From: a virus
Strand: one strand, 5' to 3'
IMG/VR virus record: IMGVR_UViG_3300025759_000228
Span: 1-39,772 of that record
Length of the DNA stretch: 39,772 nt
The first letter of the stretch is position 1, and every line of letters begins with the position of its first letter. Both the position numbers and the translations under genes were made by a program. Under the pieces are notes generated by a model. The model worked only from the letters and a program-made list of their open reading frames with translations. It was not told where the DNA came from and did no database searches. Shown one piece after another: positions 1 through 7,974 of this stretch.

Positions 1-10
1 TCACAACTAG
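1..10 (+). CDS. 3' end of the gene cut by the window boundary
   Basis: If the window is circular, the open frame that runs off the right end (from 39519) continues here through Asn-His-Asn and stops at TAG, 8-10. The phase fits exactly: 254 bases on the right plus 10 here make 88 codons. It ends 26 bases before the major capsid start, as expected for a packed late operon. The product is described at the right-hand entry. Confidence 0.6.
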
Positions 11-36
11 ATTTTTAATAATTAAGGAGAAAAAAA

Positions 37-948
37 ATGGCTACTTTATATTCAACATATCAAGCTCAACAAAATGCGCGAGACGTATCGGACTTTGTAA
101 CAAATGTATCCCCAAAGGATAGTCCGTTTTTTTCATTAATTGGATCAAACGCCGGAGGATCTCGATTAAAAGAGAATGTAACTGATTCTTTAGCAGCAGC
201 GAACAAGGACAATGCATTAGCAGAAGGTGGTACATTTTCAGATGATACAATTGGCACTAGATCTACTGAGTCAAACTATATGCAGATTTTTGATAAAGTC
301 ATTAATGTTACGGGGACTCAAGAAGAAGTTCTCAAATATGGCGGTGTTAAATCAGAGCTTGCTTATCAGGTTAAGAAACGTTTTACTGAACTTGCGACTG
401 ACGTTGAAGAGGCTTTCATTCAAGGTGTCTCAGCTTCTGGGACAACAGCGGTTGCACGTAAACTCAATGGTCTTGTGGCAAAGATCACCACAAATACAGC
501 CACAGCAGATATTACTGGCGCTACATGGACTGGAACAAGTGACGCTAACTTAGCAGCTTTTGAAGATTCACTTAATGATATGTTTGACCAAATGTGGACA
601 ACGGGACAAGCCCCAGACACAGTATTAGTTGGTGGTGACCGTAAGAGACGAATTTCTAAGTTATCAACTAAAGTAACACGAAACGTTGAGGCCGAGCGCA
701 AAACACAAATTTTATCAATTAACGTATATGATTCAGATTTTGGTACAGTAAATGTCATTCTTGATAGATACGTTCCTGACGCAAATATTCTAGCGGTAGC
801 TCTAGATATGTGGGAAGTTTCATATTTAAGACGTTTTACACAATTCAAATTAGCAAAGACTACTGATAGCACTCGTATTGCTATTGTTGGTGAGCTAACA
901 TTGGATGGTAAGACAGAGAAGGCTGGCGGTAAAATTACAGCTTCATAA
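37..948 (+). CDS. Major capsid protein, SU10/DUF5309 type
   Basis: This 303-residue protein resembles the SU10-like major head protein family (DUF5309) over its whole length. The recognisable family features are an N-terminal segment on partner-domain contacts (SPKDSPFFSLIG), then the DSLAAANKDNALAEG stretch, the TGTQEEVLKYG segment, and near the C-terminus SDFGTVNVILDR followed by YLRRFTQFKLAKT. The fold is expected to be HK97-like and the protein would form the icosahedral shell. The start has a strong AAGGAG site 8 bases upstream. It follows the portal and one small gene (across the circular join) and is followed by a clear intrinsic terminator, which suits a gene expressed at high level. 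No separate scaffold or maturation protease is recognisable next to it. Confidence 0.92.
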   Translation: MATLYSTYQAQQNARDVSDFVTNVSPKDSPFFSLIGSNAGGSRLKENVTDSLAAANKDNALAEGGTFSDDTIGTRSTESNYMQIFDKVINVTGTQEEVLKYGGVKSELAYQVKKRFTELATDVEEAFIQGVSASGTTAVARKLNGLVAKITTNTATADITGATWTGTSDANLAAFEDSLNDMFDQMWTTGQAPDTVLVGGDRKRRISKLSTKVTRNVEAERKTQILSINVYDSDFGTVNVILDRYVPDANILAVALDMWEVSYLRRFTQFKLAKTTDSTRIAIVGELTLDGKTEKAGGKITAS

Positions 949-975
949 GTTATAATTTAACCTTAGAGATTCTTT

Positions 976-1011
976 AAAAGGCGACGAGTTGAAAGACTGT
1001 CGCCTTTTTTT
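976..1011 (+). terminator. Rho-independent terminator after the capsid gene
   Basis: The arms AAAAGGCGAC (976-985) and GTCGCCTTTT (999-1008) pair perfectly, enclose a 13-base loop, and run into a T tract to 1011. It lies 28 bases after the capsid stop. Some read-through or a new promoter is needed to express the tail genes beyond, and a promoter is visible just downstream. Confidence 0.9.
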
Positions 1012-1012
1012 A

Positions 1013-1041
1013 TTGAATATGTAATAACATTGTTATAGAAT
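1013..1041 (+). promoter_or_regulatory. Promoter of the sugar cassette with a built-in palindrome
   Basis: The -35 is TTGAAT (1013-1018), the spacer is 17 bases and the -10 is TAGAAT (1036-1041). The ATG of the next gene follows the -10 after 6 bases, so transcription would begin at or next to the start codon (a leaderless mRNA). A perfect inverted repeat ATAAC-ATT-GTTAT (1024-1036) occupies the spacer and could be an operator. No Shine-Dalgarno sequence precedes that ATG. Confidence 0.6.
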
Positions 1042-1047
1042 ATAACC

Positions 1048-1380
1048 ATGTTTACTTTACAAGAATTGGCTATAGCTTCAGATGTGGACCTGTCACGAAT
1101 AAATCCAGAGATGTCTGATTTTGATCAAAAGGTAGAGATGGCTAATCAGCTTGTTAAAAAGTGGATGAAAAACCCTAAAAACAGAGAGTATCTTGATGAA
1201 AAAAAATCAGATTACATCCATGACAGAGGCTGGTCCGTAGGCTCTAACTTTAAGCATGAGGTCGATATACCTCAGGAAGCTTTTCTTCTATTACCTAAAG
1301 AGATACGTAGTGATAAAAAAGAACTTATGAAATGGGCATCAAGGTATCACCCGTATCTTTTTCATAAAAGTGTAGTATGA
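1048..1380 (+). CDS. Hypothetical protein, first gene of the sugar cassette
   Basis: A 110-residue soluble protein that I do not recognise. It is charged, rich in Lys and Asp, and has an aromatic C-terminal part (WASRYHPYLFHKS) but no membrane segment or metal motif. The ATG lacks a ribosome-binding site and sits 6 bases after a promoter -10 box, so it may be translated from a leaderless message. Its stop overlaps the start of the next gene (ATGA), which suggests translational coupling and a shared process with the GT-B-like, methyltransferase and glycosyltransferase genes that follow. Confidence 0.7.
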   Translation: MFTLQELAIASDVDLSRINPEMSDFDQKVEMANQLVKKWMKNPKNREYLDEKKSDYIHDRGWSVGSNFKHEVDIPQEAFLLLPKEIRSDKKELMKWASRYHPYLFHKSVV

Positions 1381-2099
1381 GTCACCCATGCATTGATTGG
1401 ATACCTTCAGAAGTAGCTCTAAGATGCAATATTTTTTGGACATTAGATTTTGGCATCCCAGAATTACCAGGACCAAAAATTTGGATTGAGCACGGCATCC
1501 CTGATAATCATGTTCTATCTAAGAGGCAATTCCATGATGATGTACATTATCTTTGTAATAATAATTGGACGTATGATAACTTAAAAAAAAACGGCTTAAT
1601 GGCTTATCATGTAGGTAGTATTTATACGGACATGACAATTCCTCGTCGTAGAAATCCATCTAAACTTGTATATGCGCCTCAGCATTGTAGAATGGAGCAT
1701 CATAGTTTACCTGTGGAATGGAATCAAGAACCTCTGACTAAATTGGAGTTAGAAAAAATATGCGAAGATTATGATTGTGATGGATACATTACATCTATTG
1801 TTGATGATACTCAAAGGGATTTGTACGATCACTTAAATCCAATAATGAGTAATAGATTTTACAATATGGGTCGTGAACATTTTAAAAAATGTCAGTTTTT
1901 ATATGAAAACGCAAAAGTTGTCTATTCGGACCTGATGTCGACATTCGATATAGTTGCCGAATCACACGGGATTAAGGTGATAGGCAGGGGCAATCAAAAT
2001 ATGCCTCGTGATTACGATAATATAGAGGTATTAACAGATGGACAGTCATGCGCTCGTATTTTAAAGGTCATAAAGGAGATACTGGATGGATTTTCTTAA
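1377..2099 (+). CDS. GT-B-fold-like sugar enzyme (glycosyl/glycerophosphotransferase or 2-epimerase type)
   Basis: This 240-residue protein has the spacing of motifs seen in CDP-glycerol-type transferases and UDP-GlcNAc 2-epimerases (GT-B fold). In order they are an early IEHGIPDN loop, a KLVYAPQH strand-loop where these families often have a YAPT-like motif, and a late VVYSDLMSTFDIVAESHGIKVI stretch resembling the acceptor/donor-site Ser-Asp...Glu...G region. It is shorter than typical members (350-400 residues), so one lobe may be reduced. It starts by ATGA overlap with the upstream gene and overlaps the next by 14 bases. The family call is an inference from motif pattern only; a NeuC-like role would fit the NeuB/NeuA genes elsewhere but is not shown. 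Confidence 0.5.
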   Translation: MSHPCIDWIPSEVALRCNIFWTLDFGIPELPGPKIWIEHGIPDNHVLSKRQFHDDVHYLCNNNWTYDNLKKNGLMAYHVGSIYTDMTIPRRRNPSKLVYAPQHCRMEHHSLPVEWNQEPLTKLELEKICEDYDCDGYITSIVDDTQRDLYDHLNPIMSNRFYNMGREHFKKCQFLYENAKVVYSDLMSTFDIVAESHGIKVIGRGNQNMPRDYDNIEVLTDGQSCARILKVIKEILDGFS

Positions 2100-2787
2100 A
2101 TCTTTAGACTTACCATTAGCTAAAAAGTATAGATCGGTAATATTTATGCATCCTAGATGGACCCCGTTGTCTGCCTGGACACAACATATACCGTTTGCAT
2201 TTTTTTTAATGGCAGTTATGAAGCCTAAGAAAGTTGTTGAGCTAGGATCTTTTTTAGGTTCTTCATTTTTTGCTTTTTGCCAAGCAGCTAAAGAACTTGA
2301 TATAGACACGCAGTGTTATGCAGTGGATACATGGGAAGGAGATAAGCATGCGGGTCACTATGATGATGATATATATAAGACTGTTGTGGCAGCGCATTCT
2401 CATTATAGGGAGTTTGCATATTTATTGCGGATGACATTTGATAAAGCAAATAAATTATCTGAAACTAACAATGTGGATTTGTTGCATATAGATGGGCTTC
2501 ATACATATGAGGCTGTCAAACATGATTTTGAAACATGGTTACCAAAGATGTCTGATAATGGTGTAATTATATTTCACGATACAACTGAGATGAAAGAGGA
2601 TTTTGGAGTCTGGAGATTATGGAATGAAATATCAACACAGTATCCATCGGCGAATTTCTCTCACGGTCATGGTCTTGGGATATTGCTGGTGGGGAGTAAA
2701 GTAAAAAAAGAACTTAGGAGGTTTGTTAAAGATAAACACTTCCATTCTTACGAACATCTATTTCACATACTTGGAGTATCTATATGA
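2086..2787 (+). CDS. Class I SAM-dependent methyltransferase (Methyltransf_24-like)
   Basis: A 233-residue protein with a clear Rossmann methyltransferase core. Motif I is VVELGSFLGSS (near residue 50), an acidic strand end follows at CYAVDTWEGD (near residue 80), then the VDLLHIDGLHTYEAVKHD segment and the NGVIIFHDT motif. The HIDGxHxY...D and HD patterns are typical of the Methyltransf_24 group, often linked to sugar or cell-envelope methylation. An AAGGAG site lies inside the previous gene, and the last codons overlap the glycosyltransferase start (ATGA). Acting after or with the glycosyltransferases, it may methylate a transferred sugar; the substrate cannot be read from the sequence. Confidence 0.8.
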   Translation: MDFLKSLDLPLAKKYRSVIFMHPRWTPLSAWTQHIPFAFFLMAVMKPKKVVELGSFLGSSFFAFCQAAKELDIDTQCYAVDTWEGDKHAGHYDDDIYKTVVAAHSHYREFAYLLRMTFDKANKLSETNNVDLLHIDGLHTYEAVKHDFETWLPKMSDNGVIIFHDTTEMKEDFGVWRLWNEISTQYPSANFSHGHGLGILLVGSKVKKELRRFVKDKHFHSYEHLFHILGVSI

Positions 2788-4010
2788 TTAAAAAACAAAA
2801 AGGTTGGAAGTTAAGAGTATGTATAATATCCAAAAATAAAGGTTTTTGTTACTACTACAGATTGAAGTGGCCTTTAGCTGAGCTAGAGAAGAGAGGGTTA
2901 GTTGAAACGCGAGGTTTAGATTGGTCAAACCCTGAATTTAAGAGGAATATAGGTAAGTACATGTCAGATGCCGTAGAGTGGGCAGATGTTATTATATTTC
3001 ATTATACAAACCCTTCTGATATTTTAGTTAGATTTAATGATTTTGCAATACAGAATAAATTACCTAAATTATTTGTGTCAGAATTTGATGATGATTTTAC
3101 ATGTGTCCATCCATCTAACAGTTATTACAGGTATGCCGGAATAAAGAATATTCAGTTATCTGATGGTAATTATGCTTGGAAAGATGGGGAATTGTGTGAT
3201 CCACTTGGGGAGTATAATGATGCAAGCGATTCTGAAAAAGACGCTTTTCGATTTAATATTTTAAGAAATAAGGCAAGAATGGCGAAGATGTTTAGAGCTC
3301 TCATATATTCAGATGTCATAACCTGTACAACCCCAGATCTCGGATTAACATTTAATAAGTGGAACGAAAACGTTTCTATTTTACCTAATTTTATTAACCC
3401 AGATGAAATGAACTACCCTGGTAAAAAGAAGAGGCGTGACCATGTATTAATAGGGTGGCAAGGTGGTGATAGTCATCATCACGATTTAAAAATGATTATG
3501 CCGGCATTAAAAATGATTAAGGAAAAGTACAAGGATAATGTCAAATTTAGATTTTATGGAGCAGCTTTTGTTAATATGTATAAAGAAATAAATGGTGAAC
3601 ATATAGAGTGGATAGATCCAGAAAAATTTAATAAAGTATTTTCAGAAGACCTTATTGATATAGGGATAGTCCCATTAATAGATCCAGAGATTAATCGTTT
3701 CAATAACTCAAAATCTAATATAAAATGGCTTGAGTATTCACACTACGCAATACCATCCGTAGTTTCTGGGTGTAAACCATACGTTCAACATATAGAGGAT
3801 GGGAAGACAGGGCTTTTGGCTTATAGTGTAAATGACTGGTTTAATCACATATGCAAACTTATAGATGACCCTATTTATAGATTTAAATTAGGATCAGATG
3901 CAAAAAAACATGTTGATTTAAATTTCTCTATCCAGAATCATGCGTATAAGTGGTATGATTTATATATGAATGCGCTTAATGCAAAGGTTAAGCATTTATC
4001 TACAATATGA
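2784..4010 (+). CDS. Glycosyltransferase, GT4-like (GT-B fold)
   Basis: A 408-residue protein with a typical GT4/Glycos_transf_1 C-terminal lobe. The LPNFINPDEM linker (around residue 205) is followed by LIGWQGGDSHHHDL, then DIGIVPLIDPEINRFNNSKSN and KWLEYSHYAIPSVVSG, where the E of the EX7E-like motif is expected, and IEDGKTGLLA. The N-terminal acceptor lobe is more divergent. It would move a sugar from a nucleotide donor to a protein or glycan acceptor in the cytoplasm. It is the last gene of the cassette, 14 bases before the adaptor gene, with no terminator between. Its position in the late operon right after the capsid gene favours decoration of virion protein, though host-envelope modification is equally possible. 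Confidence 0.8.
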   Translation: MIKKQKGWKLRVCIISKNKGFCYYYRLKWPLAELEKRGLVETRGLDWSNPEFKRNIGKYMSDAVEWADVIIFHYTNPSDILVRFNDFAIQNKLPKLFVSEFDDDFTCVHPSNSYYRYAGIKNIQLSDGNYAWKDGELCDPLGEYNDASDSEKDAFRFNILRNKARMAKMFRALIYSDVITCTTPDLGLTFNKWNENVSILPNFINPDEMNYPGKKKRRDHVLIGWQGGDSHHHDLKMIMPALKMIKEKYKDNVKFRFYGAAFVNMYKEINGEHIEWIDPEKFNKVFSEDLIDIGIVPLIDPEINRFNNSKSNIKWLEYSHYAIPSVVSGCKPYVQHIEDGKTGLLAYSVNDWFNHICKLIDDPIYRFKLGSDAKKHVDLNFSIQNHAYKWYDLYMNALNAKVKHLSTI

Positions 4011-4024
4011 AATAAGGATTTAAT

Positions 4025-4672
4025 ATGGCTACATTCTCATGGACTAGTTTATTTACAAACCAGACTTTAACCCGAGACTCATTTATTACTAACTTAAGAA
4101 CTAGGGTTGATGAAGACACAGAGGATAATATTAGTGATACTCAAATTGTATCTCTTATTAATCAGGGGTTAGATAATATTGGTCGAGCAGCTGGTCTCTT
4201 GCCAGAGTATGCCACCGTAAGTGCTGATGGTTCATCATCTTATACATTGCCTACAAACTTAGTTATGCTTGATGAATTGTATTATATCGATACAAATTCA
4301 CCAGCAAACTATACATATTTGAGTTCAACTAATTTTCAAGAGCTACAGAGTAACGGATATAGCTCAGACACTCCTTATTATTATGTTAGAGAAGGTGAGA
4401 ATGTATCAATATTTGGAAGCGGTAAAAGCACAGGTACTTATCGCCTATATGGTAGTAGAATACCTACAAAGCCAGCAACTGGCTCATCATATATAGATTT
4501 GCCAGATCAATATATAGAGTTACTTTACTTATGGTGTGAATGGAAATATTGGGTGAGAAGAAGAGTCCCAGATGAATCTTCTTTAGCTCGAGAGTTGTAT
4601 TTTAGTATATTAAATAGTGTTCGAGAACAGGTTGTGTCCCAGTACTCAAGAGGCGCTACAGCTTATGGCTAA
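4025..4672 (+). CDS. Head-tail adaptor (connector) protein
   Basis: A 215-residue protein resembling the adaptor proteins that sit between portal and tail in podoviruses (P22 gp4/T7 gp11-like group). The N-terminal half has the usual helical opening (LRTRVDEDTEDNISDTQIVSLINQGLDNI), then a short beta region with YTLPTNLVMLDELYYID and the two-part YYYVREGENVSIFGSGKSTGTYRLYG. A final helical part (YIELLYLWCEWKYWVRRRVPDESSLARELYFS) is typical of this family. An AAGGAT site precedes the start. It is followed by an 8-base overlap with the tail protein gene. Confidence 0.75.
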   Translation: MATFSWTSLFTNQTLTRDSFITNLRTRVDEDTEDNISDTQIVSLINQGLDNIGRAAGLLPEYATVSADGSSSYTLPTNLVMLDELYYIDTNSPANYTYLSSTNFQELQSNGYSSDTPYYYVREGENVSIFGSGKSTGTYRLYGSRIPTKPATGSSYIDLPDQYIELLYLWCEWKYWVRRRVPDESSLARELYFSILNSVREQVVSQYSRGATAYG

Positions 4673-6389
4673 AGATCTTCGACAGAAAGTTGTTGATAAT
4701 TTTTCTACTGGCTTAAATGTTATAGATAGCCCACATGATATGGCAGATTCTGATCTTCAGGTAGCAGATAATGTGGTTTTTAGACCTAGCGGGGAGGCTG
4801 AATCTATAGATGGACTTCTTCAGACTGGTAACGATATTTATATTAATGGGTCAATATCAACTAGCATATTAGGTGGAGTTAGGTTTAATGACCTAATATA
4901 CATAATGGCGAGTAATGGCGTAGAGTCAAGACTAGTTTATTTAGATACGACATTAACCGGATCAATAACAGCCTTCGCTGATGCCGGAAGCGGTCAGGTG
5001 ACTGTAACTTCTGTAAGTCACGGCATGAACAATAATGATTCAGTAACTATAAGTGGAACTACAAATTATAATGGTATTTTTACTATAGCAAATACAACCA
5101 CTAATACATTCGAAATAACAGATACGTGGGTATCTGACGATGCTACGGGAACCTGGGATACAGATGGATGGGTGGAAGCCTCTAGTCAAAACTTCGATCC
5201 AGCAGCATTATTTGATTTCATTGTTTATAATAATAAGATGTGGTTTGTTAATGGATTAACAACAAATTCAAATGTTATTCACTTTTTAGATACATCTAAT
5301 ACTTTGACAGGCCTTACTACGGCATCAGGATTAGAATCCGGAATAAATCGTATAACTCTTCATTTAGAACGTGTATGGATATCTAAAAATAATAGTATAT
5401 TTGTCTCTATTCAATATCCAACAGGTTCAAATACAGATTGGGATGCATCTAGAGCTTACTCAGGATCAAATGCACCAGGTCTTATCCAGTTAGATAATAA
5501 CACTGAGGATTCTATAAAAAAAATGGAATCACATTTCGGTCAATTAACTGTATTTAGGGAGTTTAGGATAAATGTTGTTACTGGAACCTCTATACTTACA
5601 GCAACTATAGAAAAATCATTTAATGCCAGAGGGATAATTGCACCTTTTTCAATAGGAAAATCAGATCGTTTCTTGTATTTTTTATCACGAGATGGGGTTA
5701 AGCAGTTTTCTGGCATAACAACGCAGGATCAGACTACAACATTCGATTCTATAAGCACTATAGGATTAGATAGAAAAATAAGAACAGAGGTAACGGCTTT
5801 CTCAGACCAGTCAATGGCCACAGGGTATGCCTTTAAGGATAAATATTACCTATCTGATGGAGATAGTACAATATTGGTATTTGATGAAATAACAGGAGGC
5901 TGGTCAAAATGGACTATAGGAGGTGCGGAATTGTTTTTAGAGTCCGGTGATAATCTTTTTGTTGCAAAAGGCTCTAAGTTTTACCAGATTAATGCGGATC
6001 CATCATCATCAATAACTTCAAGGGTAAAGACAAAAGATTTTAATTTACAAACAGACCAATATTATAAAATGTTTGATAAATTACTTATAACATTAAAATC
6101 ATTTCAGTCATCTCAAGATGTAGATCTTGAGTGGTACCTAGATGGTTCTGAAACGGCAAGTGGATCAAAAAGTATTACGGTTCAAGGTACTGGTGTGAAG
6201 TGGGATTCTGGATATAAATGGGATTCAGGTGTTCGATGGGATGCTGGATCAATAAATTTCACAAGAGAAAAGCAGCGAAAATTACGTCAAGGTGTTACAA
6301 TAGCTTTTGGAGTTAAATCTACAGGATCAAATAGGTTCTCTGTTAGCTCGATAGATTTATTATATGAAATAATGCGAAAGGAGTCTTAG
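4665..6389 (+). CDS. P22 gp10-like tail accessory (stabilisation) protein
   Basis: 574 residues from the ATG at 4665; an earlier ATG at 4617 would lie deep in the adaptor gene, so the later start is chosen (8-base overlap). The body is a beta-rich, probably propeller-like protein with repeated GVRFNDLIYIM / FDFIVYNNKMWFVNG / DRFLYFLSRDGVKQF blades. Near residues 90-150 is an inserted HGMNNNDSVTISGTTNYNG...FEIT domain of the FCCH-like type found in many phage tail proteins. The C-terminus carries KWDSGYKWDSGVRWDAG, a W-D-x-G signature common in gp10-like proteins. It should close the connector below the adaptor ring and hold packaged DNA. Confidence 0.7.
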   Translation: MAKDLRQKVVDNFSTGLNVIDSPHDMADSDLQVADNVVFRPSGEAESIDGLLQTGNDIYINGSISTSILGGVRFNDLIYIMASNGVESRLVYLDTTLTGSITAFADAGSGQVTVTSVSHGMNNNDSVTISGTTNYNGIFTIANTTTNTFEITDTWVSDDATGTWDTDGWVEASSQNFDPAALFDFIVYNNKMWFVNGLTTNSNVIHFLDTSNTLTGLTTASGLESGINRITLHLERVWISKNNSIFVSIQYPTGSNTDWDASRAYSGSNAPGLIQLDNNTEDSIKKMESHFGQLTVFREFRINVVTGTSILTATIEKSFNARGIIAPFSIGKSDRFLYFLSRDGVKQFSGITTQDQTTTFDSISTIGLDRKIRTEVTAFSDQSMATGYAFKDKYYLSDGDSTILVFDEITGGWSKWTIGGAELFLESGDNLFVAKGSKFYQINADPSSSITSRVKTKDFNLQTDQYYKMFDKLLITLKSFQSSQDVDLEWYLDGSETASGSKSITVQGTGVKWDSGYKWDSGVRWDAGSINFTREKQRKLRQGVTIAFGVKSTGSNRFSVSSIDLLYEIMRKES

Positions 6390-6390
6390 T

Positions 6391-7713
6391 ATGGCAACTA
6401 TATCACTTACGGACATTGTGTTTAATAGTGACTTAGAATCGGCAACGGTAAATTCTATATTTGCTGAAGTTGAAGATTTTCTAAATGGAACAACAGCTTC
6501 GGCAGATATTACTGTGACAGGGGCAGTTCAGGGAAGCTCAGTAACAGATGGAACAGCTACATTAACGAGCGGGGCATTTACTGGTCTTACTAATTTAACA
6601 ATGTCCGGAACTATTGATCTTGGAACTAATACAATTTTAGATGGGACATTTACAGGTAATTGGAATTTCGGGTCTGGAACAATCGATACAACCGGAGAAA
6701 TAACCGCAGGTTCTATGGTAACTGATAATATTACAGTTAACGGGAACATTATTAGTACAACAGCCGGTAATTTATCTTTAAATCCTGTTGCTGGATCAAG
6801 CGTTATTATTGACGGAGCAGCTAATTTTGATTCGGGGGTTGTAACTGGAATTACAAGTCTTACATCCACAACATTAACAGATGGGACTGCGACTATAACT
6901 GGCGGGGTCGGTTCTGGATTCACCTCATTTACATCCACAACATTGACAGATGGGACTGCGACTGTAACTGGCGGGGTCGGTTCTGGATTCACCTCATTTA
7001 CATCCACATCATTAACAGATGGGACTGCGACTATAACTGGCGGGGTCGGTTCTGGATTCACCTCATTTACATCCACATCTATAACTGGGACATTACAAAC
7101 GGCGTCACAGTCAAACATTACAAGCTTAGGAACATTAACCTCTCTAGTTATTTCCGGAGATCTTACAGTAGACACAAGCACTTTTCATGTTGATAGTACA
7201 AATAATAGGGTGGGGTTAGGTACAGCTATTCCTGCATTTAGGTTAGATGTCAGAGGTTCAGATGCGACAAAATTTACAGGTATATCGTTAAGAAATACAG
7301 ATACTACCGCAGGAACTGAATCAGTATTACAAATGCCAGTTTTCAATGGGAATCCAGGATTTACATTAAGACAGTCATCCAACGCAGTTGGACCATCTTG
7401 GGCAACTGGAGCTTATGATGTTATGATTGCTACAGGTCAAGGATCTTCAGATATGCATTTTAGTGCAGGGGCTTTGGTTACGCCTGATCTTACTATAAGC
7501 TCAGAAGGTAGGGTTGGCATTGGATCATCATCACCAGTCTCTACTGCTCAATTGGAGATTTCCTCAACAACACGAGGGTTCCTGCCACCAAGAATGACTA
7601 CAACACAGCGTGACGCCATCTCATCACCGGCAGCAGGGTTAGTAATCTACAATACAACGACATCGAAAATTAATTTATATACTGGATCATGGGAAGCCGT
7701 AACAAGCGCATAA
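6391..7713 (+). CDS. Tail fibre / receptor-binding structural protein
   Basis: A 440-residue Thr/Ser/Gly-rich beta protein. The N-terminal part is built of short SLTDGTATITGG-like turns, including three nearly identical 23-residue copies. The C-terminal third has the fibre-type RVGLGTAIP and RVGIGSSSP turns and a final TTRGFLPPRMTTTQRDAI...GLVIYNTTT...LYTGSWEAV module that is common at the tips of phage and bacterial surface fibres. It probably forms a trimeric stalk with a distal host-contact tip. It starts one base after the previous gene with an AAAGGAG site. Which end binds the virion is inferred from the repeats and tip module. Confidence 0.75.
   Translation: MATISLTDIVFNSDLESATVNSIFAEVEDFLNGTTASADITVTGAVQGSSVTDGTATLTSGAFTGLTNLTMSGTIDLGTNTILDGTFTGNWNFGSGTIDTTGEITAGSMVTDNITVNGNIISTTAGNLSLNPVAGSSVIIDGAANFDSGVVTGITSLTSTTLTDGTATITGGVGSGFTSFTSTTLTDGTATVTGGVGSGFTSFTSTSLTDGTATITGGVGSGFTSFTSTSITGTLQTASQSNITSLGTLTSLVISGDLTVDTSTFHVDSTNNRVGLGTAIPAFRLDVRGSDATKFTGISLRNTDTTAGTESVLQMPVFNGNPGFTLRQSSNAVGPSWATGAYDVMIATGQGSSDMHFSAGALVTPDLTISSEGRVGIGSSSPVSTAQLEISSTTRGFLPPRMTTTQRDAISSPAAGLVIYNTTTSKINLYTGSWEAVTSA
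6862..7068 (+). repeat. Three 69-bp tandem repeats in the fibre gene
   Basis: Copies begin at 6862, 6931 and 7000, each 69 bp, and differ only at a few positions (for example TTAACA/TTGACA and ACT/GTA changes). They encode 23-residue units, TSTTLTDGTATITGGVGSGF plus TSF. The exact length and near identity at DNA level show recent in-frame duplication, which could vary the stalk length. Confidence 0.9.
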
Positions 7714-7726
7714 AAGGATAAAAAAA

Positions 7727-7972
7727 ATGGCAATTAAATCAGATGTAAGTTTTAAAGGTATAACAGTTAATGACTCTTATATAAAATTAGAAAAGATAGT
7801 TAATGCAGGTCCAAATATTCAGCTTCAGGTTGGTATTTATTCTATAGTTGATGGCGAGAAAGGGGAGTTAATTGAGAGATTACCTTATGAAATCGAGAAT
7901 ACTAAATCAATTTTAGATCAGGCATATCAGGCATTGAAAACTCAGATATTCACAGAGTCTACAGATATTTAA
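7727..7972 (+). CDS. Hypothetical protein after the tail fibre
   Basis: An 81-residue protein that I do not assign to a family. It reads as a small alpha/beta domain (ITVNDSYIKLEKIV, IQLQVGIYSI) with a final helix (ILDQAYQALKTQIF). The start has an AAAGGA site. Small proteins of this size and position often accompany fibre genes in tailed phages, as chaperones or minor structural parts, but nothing here proves that. The coding frame ends 2 bases before the next gene. Confidence 0.7.
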   Translation: MAIKSDVSFKGITVNDSYIKLEKIVNAGPNIQLQVGIYSIVDGEKGELIERLPYEIENTKSILDQAYQALKTQIFTESTDI

Positions 7973-7974
7973 CT

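Noticed and set aside
6528-7181. Minus-strand 217-codon frame opposite the tail fibre
   Set aside because: It mirrors the Thr/Ser-rich repeats of the fibre (VNEVNPEPTPP-like monotony) and is opposite the transcription of the whole late unit.
6391-7713. Diversity-generating retroelement target in the fibre
   Set aside because: No reverse transcriptase or template repeat was seen. The repeats are tandem copies, not a variable/template pair.
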